Below are positions 9,299-17,667 of a stretch of 38,008 bases of DNA, piece after piece (position 1 is the first letter of the stretch; the number at the start of each line of letters is the position of its first letter). Made by a program: the position numbers and the translations under genes. The DNA is from CAYVQE01 sp964633205 (GTDB taxonomy: Bacteria > Myxococcota > B64-G9), in the NCBI GenBank assembly GCA_964633205.1, contig CAZWFN010000050.1:1-38008 (forward strand), read 5' to 3'. The notes under the pieces are model-generated. The model searched no databases, was not told where the DNA came from, and saw only the letters and a program-made list of their open reading frames with translations.

Positions 9299-9946
9299 AT
9301 GCGCCTGTTCCTGGTGGGCACCGTCCATCTCGATCCCGAAGGCCACCCCGCGCTGCTCAAGCTGCTGCGCGAGCTGCGGCCCGACGCCGTCACGGTCGAG
9401 GTCAGCCGCTACGCGCTGGAGTACCGCCGCAGCACCGCGCCGCAGCTGCTCGAACGACTGCAGCCCTTCCGCCAGGCCGACGGCAGCCTGCCGCGGGCCA
9501 TGCACGCGGTGGTGGCCCAGCTCAGGCCGCCCTTCGAGTACACCGCCGCCCAGGCCCACGCCGAGCGCTGCCGCTGCCGGCTGGAGCTGGTGGGCGACGG
9601 CCAGCTGTCGCGCCAGCTGCTGTCGCGGCTGGAGCGCGAGCTGATGGTGACCGACAACCTGGTGCGCCTGGCCACCCGCGCCGAGGCGCCGCTGGCCGAG
9701 CAGGTGGCCCGCGCCTGGACCCGCGCCCAGCGCGATCACGAGCGGGGCCCGCCGCTCGACTCCCACGGCCGGCGCCGCATGCAGCGCATCGACCGGCGCA
9801 TGGCCCGGCGCATCCAGGCCGTGGCCGGCGGCGCCCGGCGGGCGGTGCACGTGGGTGGCTGGGAGCACCTGGCCGGGCTGCGCGCCGAGCTGGCCGCGCT
9901 CGAGCCGCGCATCCGCCTGCTGCGGCCGGCAGCGCCGCAGGACTGA
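9299..9946 (+). CDS. Putative TraB/TIKI-like protein
   Basis: A 215-residue soluble protein. It opens with MRLFLVGTVHLDPEG and then LRELRPDAVTVEVSRYAL. This resembles the start of TraB/PrgY/GumN/TIKI-type proteins, where a beta strand plus Gly-Thr-x-His is followed by a helix, Arg-Pro-Asp and Val-Glu. The C-terminus AVHVGGWEHLAGLRAEL fits the second conserved His motif (a Gly-Gly/His pair before a helix) of that family. The middle is helical and Arg-rich. The family has putative metal-dependent proteolytic or regulatory roles; the function here is not known. No signal peptide or membrane segment is seen. It starts 10 nt after the DUF3887-like gene and probably shares its transcript. It converges with the 9957-11975 gene, with only 10 bp between stops. 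Confidence 0.6.
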   Translation: MRLFLVGTVHLDPEGHPALLKLLRELRPDAVTVEVSRYALEYRRSTAPQLLERLQPFRQADGSLPRAMHAVVAQLRPPFEYTAAQAHAERCRCRLELVGDGQLSRQLLSRLERELMVTDNLVRLATRAEAPLAEQVARAWTRAQRDHERGPPLDSHGRRRMQRIDRRMARRIQAVAGGARRAVHVGGWEHLAGLRAELAALEPRIRLLRPAAPQD

Positions 9947-9963
9947 GCCGCAGCGCTCAGTCC
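9940..9963. terminator. Perfect hairpin holding both convergent stop codons
   Basis: GGACTGAG (9940-9947) and CTCAGTCC (9956-9963) form a perfect 8-bp stem with an 8-nt loop. The plus-strand stop TGA (9944-9946) and the minus-strand stop (9957-9959) are both inside it. No T-tract follows on either strand, so any terminator activity would need Rho or be weak. Confidence 0.4.
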
Positions 9964-11975
9964 ATGTCGGGCAGCTCGACGGTGATCAGGGTGTTCCTCT
10001 GGCCCAGGTAGCGCTGGGCCATCTTGCGCAGCAGGGGATAGCCGTCCAGGCCGACGAAGGTCTCGTTGACCGACAGCTTGCGGATCACGTGCAGGTCCTT
10101 GCCGTCCGGCGAGCCGTAGGAGTTCTGCACCCCCATGGCGGTCTGGCTGTCGAAGTGCCGGGTGCGGAAGCCCTTGGGCAGATCCTTGAGGTGATGGCCC
10201 AGCGGCATGTCGATCTTGATGTCCATGTGCTCCTGGAAGCGATGCGGGAACCAGACCGGGTTGTCGCGCTCGCTGGTGGTCAGCTCGGGGCAGTAGGTGC
10301 GGGCGACGAAGGCGGCCAGCTTGATGATCATCTTGTCGCGCAGCACGTCGGCGTAGCCGGGCACCCGAAACTCGGTGTGGGACGAGTAGGGCTCATCCAC
10401 ATCCTCCAGATGCTCGATGCTCCACTCGCCCAGCTCGGCCTTGGGAGCCAGATCGGACACCATCTCCTGCAGCGCCTTCTCCCGCTCCTCGGGGGTCTTG
10501 CCGGCGTAGTAATCGCGGGCCCGCAGTGCCATCTGGCCGGTGAGCTCGCTGTCCATGACCACCGTGGCCACGCCCTCGGTGTCGACCTTGCCGCGGATGC
10601 TGCGCGCGACCCGGTTGTCGGCCGGGTCGCTCTCGGGCAGCTCCTCGAACGAGACCTGGCCTTCCTCGATGTGCAGCGACTTGCGGCCCTCGAACCAGAA
10701 GGGCAGCAGGCCGAAGGGCACCCAGCGGTCGCTGGCGTCGATGAAGGTGCCGTCCGGCAGCGCCAGCAGCGGGTAGGTGAACTGGTACAGGTCGGGCAGG
10801 CCCTCCTCGGCCTGGGCGTCGTACTTGCTGGTGGCCAGCACCAGCTGGGCATCCACCCCGGCCGCCTTCATCATCAACCACATCAGGTTGGCCGCCTGCT
10901 CGGGCGTGGCCGTCTTGTCCTCCAGCAGCTCGTCGATGTCGATGGTGGCGATCTCGATCTGCCGCGGCACCCAGGACAGCTGGTCGTGGTCCTTGATGGC
11001 GATGTTCTGCTTGACCCAGTCGTGGATGGCCTTGGCCCGTTCGCGCGGCGCGCTGCCCACGCCCTCGAGCACCTTTTTGGCCTGCACCTCGGCCGCGCCC
11101 GGCACGCGGCCGTAGTGTTTGAACCACTTCCAGTAGGTCCCGCCCAGGGTGCTCCAATCCAGCCGGCGGTCGCCCTGCCAGACCCGCAGCCGGCTGGCCA
11201 CATCGACCAGCGGCTGCATCTGGGCCTCACGCTCGATGGGCGGCACGTCGCGCGCCTCCCAGATGTCGTAGGTGGTCCGGCGCGAGCCGATGCGTCCGGT
11301 CATGCCGGCCACGATGCCCGAGTCCTCGCTCTTCTCGATGCCCAGGTCGTGCCGGTCGTAGAGCACGGGCTGGATCTCGATCCGCCGCATGGGCCGGGCC
11401 ATCATGAACTTGGAGTACAGCACCGGCGCCTCGAACTTGGAGAAGGTCCATTTGGTGTCGCGGCCGCGGCGGGTGAAGCGGTACTCGATGGTATCGCCGG
11501 CCTCCAGGCCCGGAAAGATGATGGTGGTCTCGTAGAGGTGGATCGGCGGGGTGGCCCCCGGCACGATGTCCTTGAACAGGATGTTGCTGGTGAAGTCCTT
11601 GGGCCCCAGCTTCTGACGCTCGCCAGCGGCCTTGATCACCCAGGCCTCGATGTCCTTCATCTCGCCGATGTGCCGGATCATGCGGTTGCCCCAACGGCGG
11701 CCCTCGGTGGCCGCCCGGGTCAGCAGCTTGACCTTGGCGTACTCGGTGAACTGGTAGGTGGGATACTTCGAATTGCCCACGTCCATCGGGTCGAAGTCGG
11801 CGAAGCCCACGTTGTAGAGGTAGATGGCGTGGATGTTCTCGTAGGCGTCCGGGTCGGGCTGGGCCTTGTCGACCGCATCGGGCACGATCACCAGGCCGGT
11901 CGAGCCACCGGTGCAGGCGGGCGCCAGCAGCGCCGGAAGCAACAGGGCGAGAGTACAGCGCAATAAGCATCGCAT
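9957..11975 (-). CDS. DUF3857/transglutaminase-like secreted protein lacking catalytic Cys and His
   Basis: A 672-residue exported protein. The N-terminus is a signal peptide with a weak lipobox (LLAPAC, Cys21). Residues ~75-270 fit DUF3857, the domain found before bacterial transglutaminase-like domains. Residues ~305-420 fit the transglutaminase core, and the C-terminal ~200 residues are beta-rich as in DUF3858-type tails. Aligning by eye with its upstream neighbour (12012-13985), the catalytic Cys is replaced by Pro358 (in KTATPEQAANLMWLMM) and the catalytic His by Tyr401 (in FTYPLLAL), while the Asp is kept (Asp413 in FIDAS). It is therefore probably a pseudoenzyme, perhaps a structural or regulatory partner (inference). 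It follows the active paralogue after 36 nt with a GAGGAT ribosome site and ends the operon. Codon use is native and the frame is intact, which argues against decay. Confidence 0.8.
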   Translation of the reverse strand: MRCLLRCTLALLLPALLAPACTGGSTGLVIVPDAVDKAQPDPDAYENIHAIYLYNVGFADFDPMDVGNSKYPTYQFTEYAKVKLLTRAATEGRRWGNRMIRHIGEMKDIEAWVIKAAGERQKLGPKDFTSNILFKDIVPGATPPIHLYETTIIFPGLEAGDTIEYRFTRRGRDTKWTFSKFEAPVLYSKFMMARPMRRIEIQPVLYDRHDLGIEKSEDSGIVAGMTGRIGSRRTTYDIWEARDVPPIEREAQMQPLVDVASRLRVWQGDRRLDWSTLGGTYWKWFKHYGRVPGAAEVQAKKVLEGVGSAPRERAKAIHDWVKQNIAIKDHDQLSWVPRQIEIATIDIDELLEDKTATPEQAANLMWLMMKAAGVDAQLVLATSKYDAQAEEGLPDLYQFTYPLLALPDGTFIDASDRWVPFGLLPFWFEGRKSLHIEEGQVSFEELPESDPADNRVARSIRGKVDTEGVATVVMDSELTGQMALRARDYYAGKTPEEREKALQEMVSDLAPKAELGEWSIEHLEDVDEPYSSHTEFRVPGYADVLRDKMIIKLAAFVARTYCPELTTSERDNPVWFPHRFQEHMDIKIDMPLGHHLKDLPKGFRTRHFDSQTAMGVQNSYGSPDGKDLHVIRKLSVNETFVGLDGYPLLRKMAQRYLGQRNTLITVELPDMD

Positions 11976-12011
11976 GGGGTCGATCCTCGTTCTGGTCCGC
12001 GGTTGCCGGGC

Positions 12012-13985
12012 TCAGCCCTCGTCCTCGTCGGGCGGTTCGAACATGACCACGAAGCGGGCTGCGTCCATGGCCTTCTGGAAGGACTTGCGGGCCTCGGCGT
12101 ACTCGTCGGGCGGAATGATGAGCTGCTTGTAAGAAAAATCGTAGCGCGCCACCAAGCGGTCGTTTTCGATCTGGGCCAGCCGCTCGAGCTTGATGTAGTC
12201 GTCCTCGAACATGATGTTGCGCGGCAGGCCGCTGGGCACCATGCCCTCCGGGATCTGGATCTCGAATCGCACCCTGCTGGCGGCCAAGAACTCCAGGTCC
12301 ACCGGGTAGCGCCGCTTGGGCAGGGTGAAGGCGTCGAAGACCCGCAGCTCGATCGGGCTCTTGACCTCCAGGCTGACCCCGTCGCCCACCGGCTGCAGGG
12401 CGTTGGGCACCTGGGCCTCGATGGTCAGACCGAACGGGGCGTTGTTGTCCTTCTGGCCGGTCAGCTTCAGCTGCTCCAGCTTGGCCTGCGGATAGACCCC
12501 GGCCAAAAAGCGCTCCACGATGCGGCTGCTGAACTGCTCCTCGGTCGACTGGTTGGCCGCCGAGCGGTACATCATGGCGTAGTTGCCGGTGTTGTTGCCC
12601 GCGAAATGCAGCTTGACGGCGCGGTCGGCGCCCGGCTCCAGCACCAGCTTGCCGTCGGCCCGGTTGACGTCGGGCCCCTGGACCGGAACCCGGTCCATGA
12701 AGGGCGCGCCGGGCCGGGCCACCACCACGTCGACGCCCTGGTTGACGTAGGCGGTGGTGTCGAAGGACATGTCGCGGTTGGTGGCGTCCAGCCACAGCAC
12801 CCGATCGCCGACCTCCACCCGGGCGATGGAGTGGTTGAAGTGGAAGGGGCCGGGCAGCTCCTTGGGCACCTGGCCCAGGGCGTTGCGGGTGCCGATCAGG
12901 ATGGGGTCGGCCTCGAGGCCCAGCTCGCGGCACAGCACGCTGATCAGGCCGGCCACCGCCTTGCAATCGCCGTACTTCTTGGAGCAGACCACCCCGGCGC
13001 TCAGCGGGATGAAGCCGGCCAGGCCCTTTTCCAGCCCCACGTAGCGGATGCTCTCGTTCATGTACTGCCAGACCGCCTTGACCTTCTCGGCGTCGGTCTC
13101 GGCCTCGGCCGCGATGCGCTCGACGATCTCGCGCACCCCCTCGGTGATCTCCTGCTTCTCTTCGATCATGTCGTGCCAGCAGCGGCCCATGTCCTCCCAG
13201 CTCTCGATGCGCAGGCAGCTGTCGTACTCCCCGAAGGCGCTGACCTTCTCGTTGGCGATCTTGAGCTGGGCCAGCACGTCGTCGGGCGCGACCATGTGCT
13301 TCTCGTGCTTGAACGGCGGCACCTGCTCGGCGGTCCAGGTGCGCACCAGCCGATCGCCCTTCTGTTGCTCGCTGGGCTCGACGTCGATATTGAACGTCTC
13401 CCACTTGTAGGCATAGTCGGCCGGAGCGTCCAGGCTGAAGCTGGCTTCCAGCACCGGATCGCGCTCCTGGAAGCGGAAGCCGCCGGCGCCCAGGATCTTG
13501 CTCGAGCGCACCCGGTAGCGCCACTCCAGGATGGAGCCCGGCTCGATGCCCTTGAGCTCGATGATCTTGGCCCGGGTGGACACGTCGGGGATGGCCCAGG
13601 AGGTGAAGGTGGTGTCCTGGATGTCGTCGTCCTCGACCGGGATCACCTCGCCCTTGGGCGTGATGGTGCGCGCCTCGAGCATCTCGACCTCGTCCCAGGT
13701 CTCGTCGTAGACCACCGCCTGGTAGGCGCGGCAGTTCTCATCGGTCGGCCTGCCGCAATCGGCCGCCTTGCGATCCATGATCTTGAGCCGCTTCATGCCC
13801 TCGAGCACCAGAGACTCGCCGGCGTCGTCCACCGTCGAGGTCTCGCGGTTTTCCAACACCACCGCCACCGCGCCTTCGAAGCGGGTCGGGGTGACGTCCT
13901 GGTACTGCTGCACCAGGGCTTTTTCATTGCTGGCACAGGCGGCCAGCAGCAGCGGCAGCATCGCAATCCAAATCGCTCTTTTCAT
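12012..13985 (-). CDS. DUF3857/transglutaminase-like lipoprotein, catalytic triad present
   Basis: A 657-residue lipoprotein (MKRAIWIAMLPLLLAAC, Cys17). DUF3857 spans roughly 50-250 (LKGIEPGSILEWRYRVRSS is a typical block). The transglutaminase-like core at about 285-410 carries the full triad: Cys341 in KKYGDCKAVAG, His385 in FNHSIARV and Asp400 in LWLDATNRD. The remaining C-terminus is a beta-rich DUF3858-like region. Such enzymes may cleave or crosslink peptides in the periplasm; the substrate is unknown. GGGGAG lies before the ATG. It sits between the OB-fold lipoprotein (58 nt upstream) and its inactive paralogue (36 nt downstream), in an operon that begins at 15380. All four products are predicted to be exported. 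Confidence 0.88.
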   Translation of the reverse strand: MKRAIWIAMLPLLLAACASNEKALVQQYQDVTPTRFEGAVAVVLENRETSTVDDAGESLVLEGMKRLKIMDRKAADCGRPTDENCRAYQAVVYDETWDEVEMLEARTITPKGEVIPVEDDDIQDTTFTSWAIPDVSTRAKIIELKGIEPGSILEWRYRVRSSKILGAGGFRFQERDPVLEASFSLDAPADYAYKWETFNIDVEPSEQQKGDRLVRTWTAEQVPPFKHEKHMVAPDDVLAQLKIANEKVSAFGEYDSCLRIESWEDMGRCWHDMIEEKQEITEGVREIVERIAAEAETDAEKVKAVWQYMNESIRYVGLEKGLAGFIPLSAGVVCSKKYGDCKAVAGLISVLCRELGLEADPILIGTRNALGQVPKELPGPFHFNHSIARVEVGDRVLWLDATNRDMSFDTTAYVNQGVDVVVARPGAPFMDRVPVQGPDVNRADGKLVLEPGADRAVKLHFAGNNTGNYAMMYRSAANQSTEEQFSSRIVERFLAGVYPQAKLEQLKLTGQKDNNAPFGLTIEAQVPNALQPVGDGVSLEVKSPIELRVFDAFTLPKRRYPVDLEFLAASRVRFEIQIPEGMVPSGLPRNIMFEDDYIKLERLAQIENDRLVARYDFSYKQLIIPPDEYAEARKSFQKAMDAARFVVMFEPPDEDEG

Positions 13986-14043
13986 GGCTTCTCCCCGTCC
14001 TACAGCCCGTCCGGTTCGGCCCCCGGCCGCGGTCGATTTCGCG

Positions 14044-14676
14044 CTACTCGCGCATGAACTCGGCGCCGGTGGCCAACACCACCGGCTGGCGCACCGACTC
14101 GCCGCTGGCGATCTCCTCGTCGGAGACGAACTTGTGCACCTTGCGGTAGTGGGCCAGCTCCTCGGGATCGAGTTCGATCACCTGCACCCGGCCCTCGGCC
14201 TTGGCCGTACAACCGACCGCCCCGGCCGGCACCAGGAAGCCCGCCCGGGATGTGAGCACCCGCACCACTTTTTTACCGTCGGCGCCGACGATGCCGAACC
14301 AGCCGCGGCGGTGGACGCACATGTCGGTCACCCGGCCCTCGAGCCGCACCGTCTTGCCGGCCCAGGCCTGCGGGTCCTGCTGCAGCTGGGTCACGGTGAC
14401 CTTCGCGGCGCCGGCCAGGGCCTGGCCCAGCTTCTCGTCCAGGGGGCCCTTGCCGGCGCGCACCTCGACCTCGCCGTGGTCCTGCTCGGCGGCGTGATCG
14501 TGCTCGGCCGTGGCCCCTGGCTCCGCCTGCTGCCCGACCTCCTGTTCGGCCTTCCGTTCGACCTTCTTCTCGGCCGGCGGCTGGCCCTTGGACTGGCAGG
14601 CCAACGCGCCGGCGCCCGCCAGCAACAGCGCCAGGGCCGCCCTGGAGACTCTCTGCAACAGATTCGATGCGCTCAC
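14044..14676 (-). CDS. Lipoprotein with DUF4920/OB-fold-like domain
   Basis: A 210-residue product. A signal peptide (ALALLLAGAGALAC) is followed by a Lys/Glu/Gln/His-rich linker (HDHAAEQDH is notable) to about residue 90. The C-terminal half is a small beta barrel with the DUF4920-like signature: WAGKTVRLEGRVTDMC, HRRGWFGIVGADGKK, VVRVLTSRAGFLVPAGAVGC and AKAEGRVQVIEL. In this family the Cys-x-x-x-Gly-Trp segment sits at one end of an OB fold; the biochemical role is unknown. The start is GTG at 14676, overlapping the stop of the upstream lipoprotein gene by 4 nt (GTGA), so translation is coupled. Longer in-frame extensions upstream overlap that gene and have no signal peptide. Confidence 0.72.
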   Translation of the reverse strand: MSASNLLQRVSRAALALLLAGAGALACQSKGQPPAEKKVERKAEQEVGQQAEPGATAEHDHAAEQDHGEVEVRAGKGPLDEKLGQALAGAAKVTVTQLQQDPQAWAGKTVRLEGRVTDMCVHRRGWFGIVGADGKKVVRVLTSRAGFLVPAGAVGCTAKAEGRVQVIELDPEELAHYRKVHKFVSDEEIASGESVRQPVVLATGAEFMRE

Positions 14677-15380
14677 TTGGATCGCTCCGCCTTGTGCCCC
14701 TGCATCTGCTCGTTCAGCAGCAGATCGCCGATCACGTCGACCTTCTTCGCTTTCTTCTCGCCCTTCTTGAAACGATGCGGCACCTCGTAGTGCAGCACCT
14801 GCTCCTCGCCCTCGGCGGCCAGCTTGCAGGTCACCGCCACCGGATCCTCCCAGCCGTCGAACATCTTCTTCCTGTGGAACTGGCACTTCTCGCCGTCGAA
14901 GACCACCACCCCGCCGTCGGCCAACATGTAGGTATCGCCACGCTTGATCCCGGCCGTGCCCAGGCCGATGTAGACCTCGTCGCCGGAGCGAGCGTAGGCG
15001 AAGTAGCTGCGCTGCTTGCCGCCGCCGGCCTCCTCGACGAAGGCCAGCTCGCCGGGATACCCGATCTCGAGCTCGCCCTGCTTGGTCTCGTCGCCGCGGC
15101 TGATGGTCACCGCGGTACCCTCGATCTTCCAGATCGCCGGCTCCTTGGCGAAGGCCGAGTCGAGCACCTTCCAGGTGCCCTGCAGCGCTTTCTGTTCAGC
15201 GGCCGGATCGAAGCCGGCGAAGCGCTGGTCGCCGGCAGCGGCCGTCTCTTTCCCTTTTGCCTGGCCGCTCTCGGCCACGGCACTGCCCTCGTCGTCGGCC
15301 CCGCCACCGGAGCCGGATTCCTTTTCACAGCCCACCAGGGCCAGAGCCGGGATGACCAAGACCAGCAACAGCTTACGCAT
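14673..15380 (-). CDS. Lipoprotein of unknown function
   Basis: A 235-residue lipoprotein with a clear signal and lipobox (MRKLLLVLVIPALALVGC, Cys18). A Gly/Ser/Glu/Ala-rich linker to about residue 50 is followed by a compact beta-rich domain (LQGTWKVLDSAF, AIWKIEGTAVTISRGD, GELEIGYPGELAFVEEAG, YFAYARSGDEVYIGLG, VVVFDGEKCQFHRKKMF). The pattern GTWKV then IEGTAVTI resembles small lipocalin-like domains, but I cannot assign a family. The C-terminus is Lys-rich. It has a strong ribosome site (GAGGAGGA, 6 nt before the ATG) and is the first gene of the four-gene minus operon that ends at 9957, driven by the promoter at 15439-15467. Confidence 0.75.
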   Translation of the reverse strand: MRKLLLVLVIPALALVGCEKESGSGGGADDEGSAVAESGQAKGKETAAAGDQRFAGFDPAAEQKALQGTWKVLDSAFAKEPAIWKIEGTAVTISRGDETKQGELEIGYPGELAFVEEAGGGKQRSYFAYARSGDEVYIGLGTAGIKRGDTYMLADGGVVVFDGEKCQFHRKKMFDGWEDPVAVTCKLAAEGEEQVLHYEVPHRFKKGEKKAKKVDVIGDLLLNEQMQGHKAERSK

Positions 15381-15438
15381 AGCGATTCCTCCTCGTGTTT
15401 CAGACACATCGGGGAACGTTCGACCGTCTCGCGCCCGG

Positions 15439-15467
15439 AGTTTACCCCCGCCGTCGACCGGGTTCAA
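15439..15467 (-). promoter_or_regulatory. Putative sigma-70 promoter of the transglutaminase operon
   Basis: On the minus strand TTGAAC (15462-15467), a 17-nt spacer and TAAACT (15439-15444) lie ~60 nt before the ATG at 15380. The -35 and spacing are identical to the selenoprotein promoter at 7197-7225. It sits in the 152-bp gap between this operon and the helicase gene. Confidence 0.5.
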
Positions 15468-15532
15468 GCCCCCGCTCCCAGCGCCCCCGCCAGGAGGGTA
15501 TCGATGTGATCCCCATCGGCCGCGTTCGGTTT

Positions 15533-16960
15533 TCAGCGCCTGCGGCCCGAGCCACGCCCGCCCGAGCGGCCGCGGCCGCCGGGGCGGCCCCGGCCACCCT
15601 CGTGGCCGCCGGAACGTCCCCGGCCACCGGGCCGGTCGTGCCGCTTCTCGGGCCGGTTGGCCGCCGCCCGCTGCTCGTCGTGGATCTGATCGGCGTTGCG
15701 CTTGAGCAGGTAGGCCACCAGCTGGCGGGCCTGGGGATGTTCGATGACGGCCTCGGCCTGGGCCAGGTAACCGTCGCAGATGGCGCTGGTGGCGGCGTCC
15801 ACCAGCTCGTCGATCAATCCCTCGTTGCGGCTGGTCACCATTTCCTCCGAGCTCGGGAACTCCCGTTGTTCGAATTCGATCATGAACTGCCGCTCCAGCA
15901 CGCCCAAGGTGCGCACCCGAGCGCCGGAGACCAGGCTGATGGCCGTGCCGCGGCGCCCCACCCGGCCGGTGCGCCCGGTACGGTGCAGGTAGATGGCCGG
16001 GTCCTCGGGCAGGCTGAAGTTGATCACGTGCGACAGATGGCTGATGTCGATGCCGCGGGCGGCCAGGTCGGTGGCCACCAGCACCCGCAGCTCGCCGTCG
16101 CGGATGGCGGCCATCACCCGCTCGCGCTCCTTCTGCGGCAGCTCGCCCGAGATCATCTCCGCGTGGTAGCCCTCGCGCGCCAGCTGGGTGGTCACCAGCG
16201 AGGCGTCGTTGCGGGTATTGACGAACACGATGGCCGACTTGGGCTGCTCGGCGGCCAGCACATGCAGCAGGTAGTGGTGCCGCGGCAGCTCGTCGCCGAT
16301 CTTGTAGGCGACGTGATCGACCTCGTCGACCGACAGCTTGTCGACCGACAGATCGATGCGCACCACATCCTTGGTGTAGCGCTCGATCAGCCCCTGGGTC
16401 TCCTCGTTGAGGCTGGCCGACAGGATGACCATCTGCTCGCAGCTGGTGCAGGCGTCGAGCAGGGCGGTGACGTCCTCGTAGAAGCCCATCGACAGCATCT
16501 CGTCGGCCTCGTCCAACACCGCCGCTTGCACCCGGCCGAGATCCAGCTCGCCGCGGCGACGCAGATCGAGCAGGCGCCCCGGCGTGCCCACCACCGCGTG
16601 CGTCCCGGCGCGCAGGGCGTCGATCTGTTCGCCGATGGCCATGCCGCCGTAGGCGGCCACCACCCGCACATCCCGGTGGCGGCCGATGGCGGTCAGCTCG
16701 CTGGCGATCTGGCTGGCCAGCTCGCGGGTGGGCGCCAGCGCCAGCAAGGAAGGGCCCTTGCGTTCGACGTCGAGCTTTTCCAGCAGCGGGATGCCGATGG
16801 CGGCCGTCTTGCCGCTACCGGTCTTGGAACGCACGCTCAGGTCGCGCCCCGCGCGCAGCGGCTCCAGACAGGCCAGCTGCACCTCCAACAGATCCCCGTA
16901 GCCCAGGTCGCGCAAACCGGCGGCGATCTGGGGGTCGATGTCGTGCTCGTCGAAGCTCAT
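15533..16960 (-). CDS. DEAD-box ATP-dependent RNA helicase
   Basis: A 475-residue RNA helicase that remodels RNA or ribonucleoprotein using ATP. Motifs in order: Q-motif region (LLEVQLACLEPLRAGRD), motif I SKTGSGKT (45-52), Ia PTRELA, Ib TPGRLL, II DEAD (150-153), III SAS (181-183; the usual form is SAT), IV AIVFVNTR, V VATDLAARGIDI and VI HRTGRTGRVGR. Residues ~365-430 resemble the dimerisation/RNA-binding region of DeaD/CsdA-type enzymes. The last ~45 residues are a Gly/Arg-rich tail (repeated GGRGR units), typical for RNA binding. The closest class is DeaD-like, but the exact orthologue is uncertain. The ATG at 16960 has GGGAGAAGGA upstream. It starts 31 nt after the small gene ending at 16992 and so probably shares its promoter. 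Confidence 0.95.
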   Translation of the reverse strand: MSFDEHDIDPQIAAGLRDLGYGDLLEVQLACLEPLRAGRDLSVRSKTGSGKTAAIGIPLLEKLDVERKGPSLLALAPTRELASQIASELTAIGRHRDVRVVAAYGGMAIGEQIDALRAGTHAVVGTPGRLLDLRRRGELDLGRVQAAVLDEADEMLSMGFYEDVTALLDACTSCEQMVILSASLNEETQGLIERYTKDVVRIDLSVDKLSVDEVDHVAYKIGDELPRHHYLLHVLAAEQPKSAIVFVNTRNDASLVTTQLAREGYHAEMISGELPQKERERVMAAIRDGELRVLVATDLAARGIDISHLSHVINFSLPEDPAIYLHRTGRTGRVGRRGTAISLVSGARVRTLGVLERQFMIEFEQREFPSSEEMVTSRNEGLIDELVDAATSAICDGYLAQAEAVIEHPQARQLVAYLLKRNADQIHDEQRAAANRPEKRHDRPGGRGRSGGHEGGRGRPGGRGRSGGRGSGRRR

Positions 16961-16991
16961 TCCTTCTCCCTGTGATTTCGCGCGGTGTCGC

Positions 16992-17498
16992 CTAGCCCAG
17001 GCGAAAAGAGGCCAGCATGGCGGGCAGCGACCCGAGCGAGAAGTAGACGATGGACTTGGATACGTCTTGATCGGTGTTCAGATCGACGATGGTGCCGTAG
17101 CAGGTGGTGTGGGTCCGATGCAGGTTCCACGGGCGCAGGTTGACCTTCTCGCCGAGGTAGCGGTAGGCGCGCCCGTGCGCACCCTTGAAACGAAGATCGT
17201 AGCGAATGGAGGCGTCTTTGAAGTACCGCAGATCCAGCCGTCCCCGACAGGGCGCCGCATCCACCAGACCAGCGACCCGGATGCGGCCCTCGGCAACGTT
17301 GGAGAGAAAACGGACATCGAGCGGATTGAGCCACTCGCTCAGACGCTGGCAGCCCCAGTCTAGCTCCAGCTCCAAGGGGTGCTCGCCTTCCGGCCCGGCC
17401 CCGGCGACGAAATGGTGGCTGCCGCGCATGGTCTCCGCGATGTGGAAGCCGATCCGCCGCTGCTGCAGCATGCGCACCAGGCGTCGCCAGTCTTGCAT
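16992..17498 (-). CDS. Small unrecognised protein, beta-barrel-like C-terminal half
   Basis: A 168-residue cytoplasmic-looking protein with no signal peptide. The N-terminus is basic and helical (MQDWRRLVRMLQQRRIGFH). The C-terminal half has strands RYDLRFKGAHGRAYRYLGE, a linker with LRPWNLHRTHTTCYGTI and the ending VYFSLGSLPAMLASFRLG. That order (strand, Gly-Arg-x-Tyr-x-Tyr, then Arg-Thr-His-Thr-Thr and a final Leu-Gly-Ser-Leu-Pro) recalls a lipocalin-like domain found next to or fused to some GMC-type sterol oxidoreductases; this is a weak resemblance seen by eye. The start ATG at 17498 was chosen for its adjacent GGAGGCGGAGG; upstream in-frame sequence is Arg-rich and reads into the promoter region. 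The helicase gene follows after 31 nt. Confidence 0.6.
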   Translation of the reverse strand: MQDWRRLVRMLQQRRIGFHIAETMRGSHHFVAGAGPEGEHPLELELDWGCQRLSEWLNPLDVRFLSNVAEGRIRVAGLVDAAPCRGRLDLRYFKDASIRYDLRFKGAHGRAYRYLGEKVNLRPWNLHRTHTTCYGTIVDLNTDQDVSKSIVYFSLGSLPAMLASFRLG

Positions 17499-17553
17499 CC
17501 TCCGCCTCCTCGGCCGGGCGCCTCCACGGCGCAACACGGCAGGTCGGCCGAAC

Positions 17554-17581
17554 ATTCTACCGCGACCGGTCCGCGGCGCAA
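17554..17581 (-). promoter_or_regulatory. Putative promoter for the 17498 gene and helicase
   Basis: On the minus strand TTGCGC (17576-17581), a 16-nt spacer and TAGAAT (17554-17559; 5 of 6 to the -10 consensus) would start RNA near 17547, about 48 nt before the ATG with its own ribosome site. Confidence 0.5.
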
Positions 17582-17667
17582 GTCCCGCGATGCAGCCGGC
17601 GCCACAAAAGGCAGGCAGCGCGGTTCCTTGGCGCCGCAGCCGCATTTTCGTTGACACTGTCGGCCAT

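Noticed and set aside
9855..11966. 700-codon plus-strand frame opposite the transglutaminase-like gene
   Set aside because: Composition is mirror-like (Leu/His/Gln/Val repeats), it has no recognisable domain, and the minus-strand frame has a signal peptide and a clear family.
17651..17656. Perfect TTGACA as -35 for the TPR gene
   Set aside because: The hexamers 16-18 nt downstream (around TACTGC) are poor; the partly overlapping TTGCGA-N17-TAGAAT is the better promoter.
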